Positions 17,510-19,550 of a stretch of DNA of 19,550 nucleotides are shown piece after piece. The DNA lies in the NCBI GenBank assembly GCA_946479785.1, contig CAMLHQ010000061.1, forward strand, positions 1 to 19,550, read 5' to 3'. The stretch is from an uncultured Nitrospira sp. (GTDB lineage Bacteria > Nitrospirota > Nitrospiria > Nitrospirales > Nitrospiraceae). The stretch's first letter is position 1. Each line of letters opens with the position of its first letter. Below the pieces are notes generated by a model, which searched no databases, was not told the origin of the DNA, and was given only the letters and a program-made list of their open reading frames with translations. The position numbers were made by a program, and so were the translations under genes.

Positions 17510-17833
17510 CTACCCGACGACGGGACTCGCCAACACAGCCGTCGTGCTCTTTTCACCATAGGTGATGTTGTCGGTCAGCGCCGCCTTCGGCAGCTGATCG
17601 ATCATGATCATCTTGATCGCGTTGTTCTTGGCCATGTTGTCACAGACCCAGACACATTGCGCACAACCTTTGCACCGATCCACCGCGACATAGGCTGATC
17701 CGTATTTGAAGCCTTTATCTTTCCCCATCTCGTCGCTATACAGAATGGTGTTGGCTTCCGGACAATACTGCGTACAGAGCTTACAGCTCTTGGCAGCGCA
17801 AATTTCGACATTGATATCGGCGACAAGATACAT
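17510..17833 (-). CDS. porD: Pyruvate:ferredoxin oxidoreductase, delta (ferredoxin) subunit
   Basis: A 107-residue two-[4Fe-4S] ferredoxin-type subunit that passes electrons between the catalytic core and soluble ferredoxin. The first motif is Cys12, Cys17, Cys20, Cys24-Pro (CAAKSCKLCTQYCP), with four rather than two residues after the first Cys, as is common in delta subunits. The second is Cys54, Cys57, Cys60, Cys64 (CKGCAQCVWVC), without the usual following Pro. A C-terminal tail of about 40 residues follows. The gene is nine bp downstream of porG, with GGAGCACC just before the ATG, so translation is probably coupled. Confidence 0.9.
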   Translation of the reverse strand: MYLVADINVEICAAKSCKLCTQYCPEANTILYSDEMGKDKGFKYGSAYVAVDRCKGCAQCVWVCDNMAKNNAIKMIMIDQLPKAALTDNITYGEKSTTAVLASPVVG

Positions 17834-17842
17834 GGTGCTCCT

Positions 17843-18559
17843 TTATGCGCTGGCAGCGGCGGCGGGCTCTTCTGCCCGTTTGACATCTGCCGACGCCCAG
17901 CCGTGATCAACGGCGTAATTCCACCCCGCCCGCATCACGGCGACATTTTTATCGATCAATTCTTGCTTCTTCTTGAATTTCCGCTCGACGACACTGTCCA
18001 ATGCCGCGGTGCCACCCGAGACGACAAACCCTTTTCCGAGGAATCGGTCTTTCACCGCCTGCTCCAACCCCGCCATGGTCGTCAGCCCCGTAATCGCACC
18101 GATGCAGCCCATCAGCGCCATGTTGGTGGCGAGGTCCATCCCGGCAACTTCCAACGAAAGCTTCGTCGCCGGGAAATAGTAGAGTTTTGCGCGGCGCTCT
18201 TCCAACTCGCGAGCTTGATCTTTGTGCAGCTTCATCGGCCCATCGTTGTTGATCAGCGCGATCCCGTCTTCCTTCAACCCGAAGTAGAACGGCATCGTGT
18301 AGGATTTGCCGTGAGTAATGACTTGGGGATGGAAGATGATGATGATATGTGGAAACGTGATCTCGCCGATCTCATAGATCGCCTCATCCGACACTCGGAC
18401 GTAGCTCTCGACCGGCGCCATGCGCTTTTCCGACCCGTAGAACGGGACGATGGTACTTTCCCCGCCGGCGTTGATGACAGCGGTGCTCAGAATGTGTGAG
18501 CCGGTGACGACACCCTGGCCGCCGACGCCTGCCATTCTAATGTTGAAACGCTTTGCCAT
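17843..18559 (-). CDS. porG: Pyruvate:ferredoxin oxidoreductase, gamma subunit
   Basis: Gamma subunit of the 2-oxoacid:ferredoxin oxidoreductase family, which contributes to CoA binding and subunit contact. It has 238 residues. The N-terminus FNIRMAGVGGQGVVTGSHIL (5-24) is the diagnostic GxGGQG fold. SEKRMAPVESYVRVSD and the hydrophobic FPHIIIIFHPQVI strand follow, then NMALMGCIGAITGL in the conserved late helix. The last 50 residues are a Lys-rich helix and an Ala-rich tail beyond the usual domain. It lies 23 bp after porB, with GGGAGGC before the ATG. Order and spacing show it is part of the por operon. Confidence 0.92.
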   Translation of the reverse strand: MAKRFNIRMAGVGGQGVVTGSHILSTAVINAGGESTIVPFYGSEKRMAPVESYVRVSDEAIYEIGEITFPHIIIIFHPQVITHGKSYTMPFYFGLKEDGIALINNDGPMKLHKDQARELEERRAKLYYFPATKLSLEVAGMDLATNMALMGCIGAITGLTTMAGLEQAVKDRFLGKGFVVSGGTAALDSVVERKFKKKQELIDKNVAVMRAGWNYAVDHGWASADVKRAEEPAAAASA

Positions 18560-18582
18560 GATGCAGCCTCCCTTTCGTCAGC

Positions 18583-19482
18583 TTAGGCCTTGCCTGGAAT
18601 TGCGGCAGGAGCAGCCGGCTTCGAGAGAAACTCCTTGTAGCCATACCGCTCGGTCAAATACTGCTTGGCTTCATCGCTGACGTATTCCGAGAAGGCGTAG
18701 CGATCGTTCTCGACCGTCTTCGCGTCTTCCATGACCTTGTCGGTCGGAATCGCGTACTCGATGTTGCAAGAGGTATAGGCCTGGATGTAGGTGGAACCGA
18801 CCTCGCGGGCGATCAACACGGCTTTCTTGATGACACTCTCAACCCGGCGTGGATTGTTCGGCACGACGGTTGCGACATAGGCGCAGCCGGCGACCTTCGC
18901 CATCTGCACCATATCCATCTTTTCAAATTTCTTGCCCAGGGGAGCCATTTTCAACACGGCGCCGCGGTTGGTCATGCCGCTCTCCTGTCCGCCAGTGTTG
19001 CCATAGACTTCGTTGTCCAACATGATCGTGGTGAAACGCTCTTTCCGGAACCAGGAATGGAGCACCTGCTGGAAGCCGATGTCGGCGGTTCCACCGTCGC
19101 CGGCCATCACGACCACGTCTTTTGGTTTATCACCGAACCGCAACCGAAGACCGCGCGAGAGTCCGCTTGCGACGCCATTCTGGTCGCCGTAGTTCCCGTA
19201 GACGAAGGGAATCGCGGCTTGGGAAATTGCGAGGCGGCCGCAGCCGGCGGTGCCGACGGTGATGGTATCCTCGGGATTCGGGAACGCGATCATGGCCAGG
19301 CGAATGAACAGTGTCATCGCACAACCGGCACACATGGGATGCTCTTCGAGAACTTCCTTGAAGCTGCCCATTTGCGACACGGACACTTTTTTTCCGAAGG
19401 GGCCATGTTCGACCATGTCCCGATATTCCTTCGGCATAAACTTTTCAAAGCCATTCGAAAATTTGACGTAATCGAGACTCAT
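18583..19482 (-). CDS. porB: Pyruvate:ferredoxin oxidoreductase, beta subunit (TPP-binding)
   Basis: Beta subunit carrying the thiamine pyrophosphate pyrophosphate-binding domain and one [4Fe-4S] cluster. It has 299 residues. HPMCAGCAMTLFIRL (48-62) is the CxGC cluster motif near the N-terminus, with further Cys at TVGTAGCGRLA (75-85) and at YTSCNIEYA. The TPP motif begins VVVMAGDGGTADIGFQQVLH and ends DNEVYGNTGGQESG. AAGGGAGG lies six bases before the ATG. It is the first por gene visible; only 68 bp remain upstream, so the promoter or further operon genes may lie beyond the edge. Those 68 bp show no clear promoter. Confidence 0.93.
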   Translation of the reverse strand: MSLDYVKFSNGFEKFMPKEYRDMVEHGPFGKKVSVSQMGSFKEVLEEHPMCAGCAMTLFIRLAMIAFPNPEDTITVGTAGCGRLAISQAAIPFVYGNYGDQNGVASGLSRGLRLRFGDKPKDVVVMAGDGGTADIGFQQVLHSWFRKERFTTIMLDNEVYGNTGGQESGMTNRGAVLKMAPLGKKFEKMDMVQMAKVAGCAYVATVVPNNPRRVESVIKKAVLIAREVGSTYIQAYTSCNIEYAIPTDKVMEDAKTVENDRYAFSEYVSDEAKQYLTERYGYKEFLSKPAAPAAIPGKA

Positions 19483-19550
19483 CTGGCACCTCCCTTATGT
19501 CGCTGCGACGGTGGACCGCCGCCGATGATTCACATCCAAAGGTCAAAAAC

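Noticed and set aside
17482..17559. Longer start for the PorE-like protein
   Set aside because: It would overlap porD by 50 bases and add a basic, non-family-like stretch; AAAGGGG is placed for the GTG at 17481.

Overview
The window looks like a chromosomal segment of a Nitrospira-type chemolithoautotroph (Nitrospirota). It is GC-rich and densely coded. Most of it is two blocks of reductive TCA (rTCA) cycle genes, all on the minus strand: two-subunit ATP-citrate lyase, mitochondrial-type aconitase, monomeric isocitrate dehydrogenase, a fumarate reductase-like pair, succinyl-CoA synthetase, and a multi-subunit pyruvate:ferredoxin oxidoreductase. This combination fits Nitrospira well; the genus is an inference from gene content and protein style, not from a marker gene.

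Block 1 (10754 down to 1, minus strand) is aclB-aclA-acn-icd-frdB-frdA-sucC, with sucC cut by the window edge. Gaps are 12 to 98 bp and most genes have a ribosome binding site, so it reads as one operon. A good sigma70-type promoter (TTGAGT, 17 bp, TACAAT) lies 39-74 bp upstream of aclB. A 27-bp unit that includes the aclA stop codon is repeated three times in frame in the aclA-acn junction. The fumarate reductase pair departs from the membrane enzyme: Asn replaces the FAD-linking His, the helical C-terminal part is mostly absent, the iron-sulfur subunit has a full CxxCxxCxxxC in place of the usual [3Fe-4S] motif, and no anchor gene is nearby.

The middle (10960-15199) holds housekeeping and small genes: an Fpg/MutM glycosylase, a dual-specificity phosphatase, a four-CxxC zinc-ribbon protein, a small acidic protein, an Rsm22-family methyltransferase and an 82-residue helical protein. 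Three of these genes have a -10 box ending only 5-6 nt before the start codon and no Shine-Dalgarno sequence, so they look leaderless. The 12992-13707 stretch has no intact gene. It holds hairpins, a minus-strand terminator, the decayed tail of an HNH endonuclease, and a perfect 10-bp inverted repeat of the GGGGACAG type.

Block 2 (19482 down to 15335, minus strand) is porB-porG-porD-(PorE-like)-porA. It ends at a strong bidirectional terminator shared with the convergent 82-residue gene. Pyruvate synthase carboxylates the acetyl-CoA made by ATP-citrate lyase, so the two blocks together cover citrate cleavage, regeneration of the C4-C6 acids and entry of acetyl-CoA into biosynthesis. Missing from the window are malate dehydrogenase, fumarase, the succinyl-CoA synthetase alpha subunit and 2-oxoglutarate:ferredoxin oxidoreductase.
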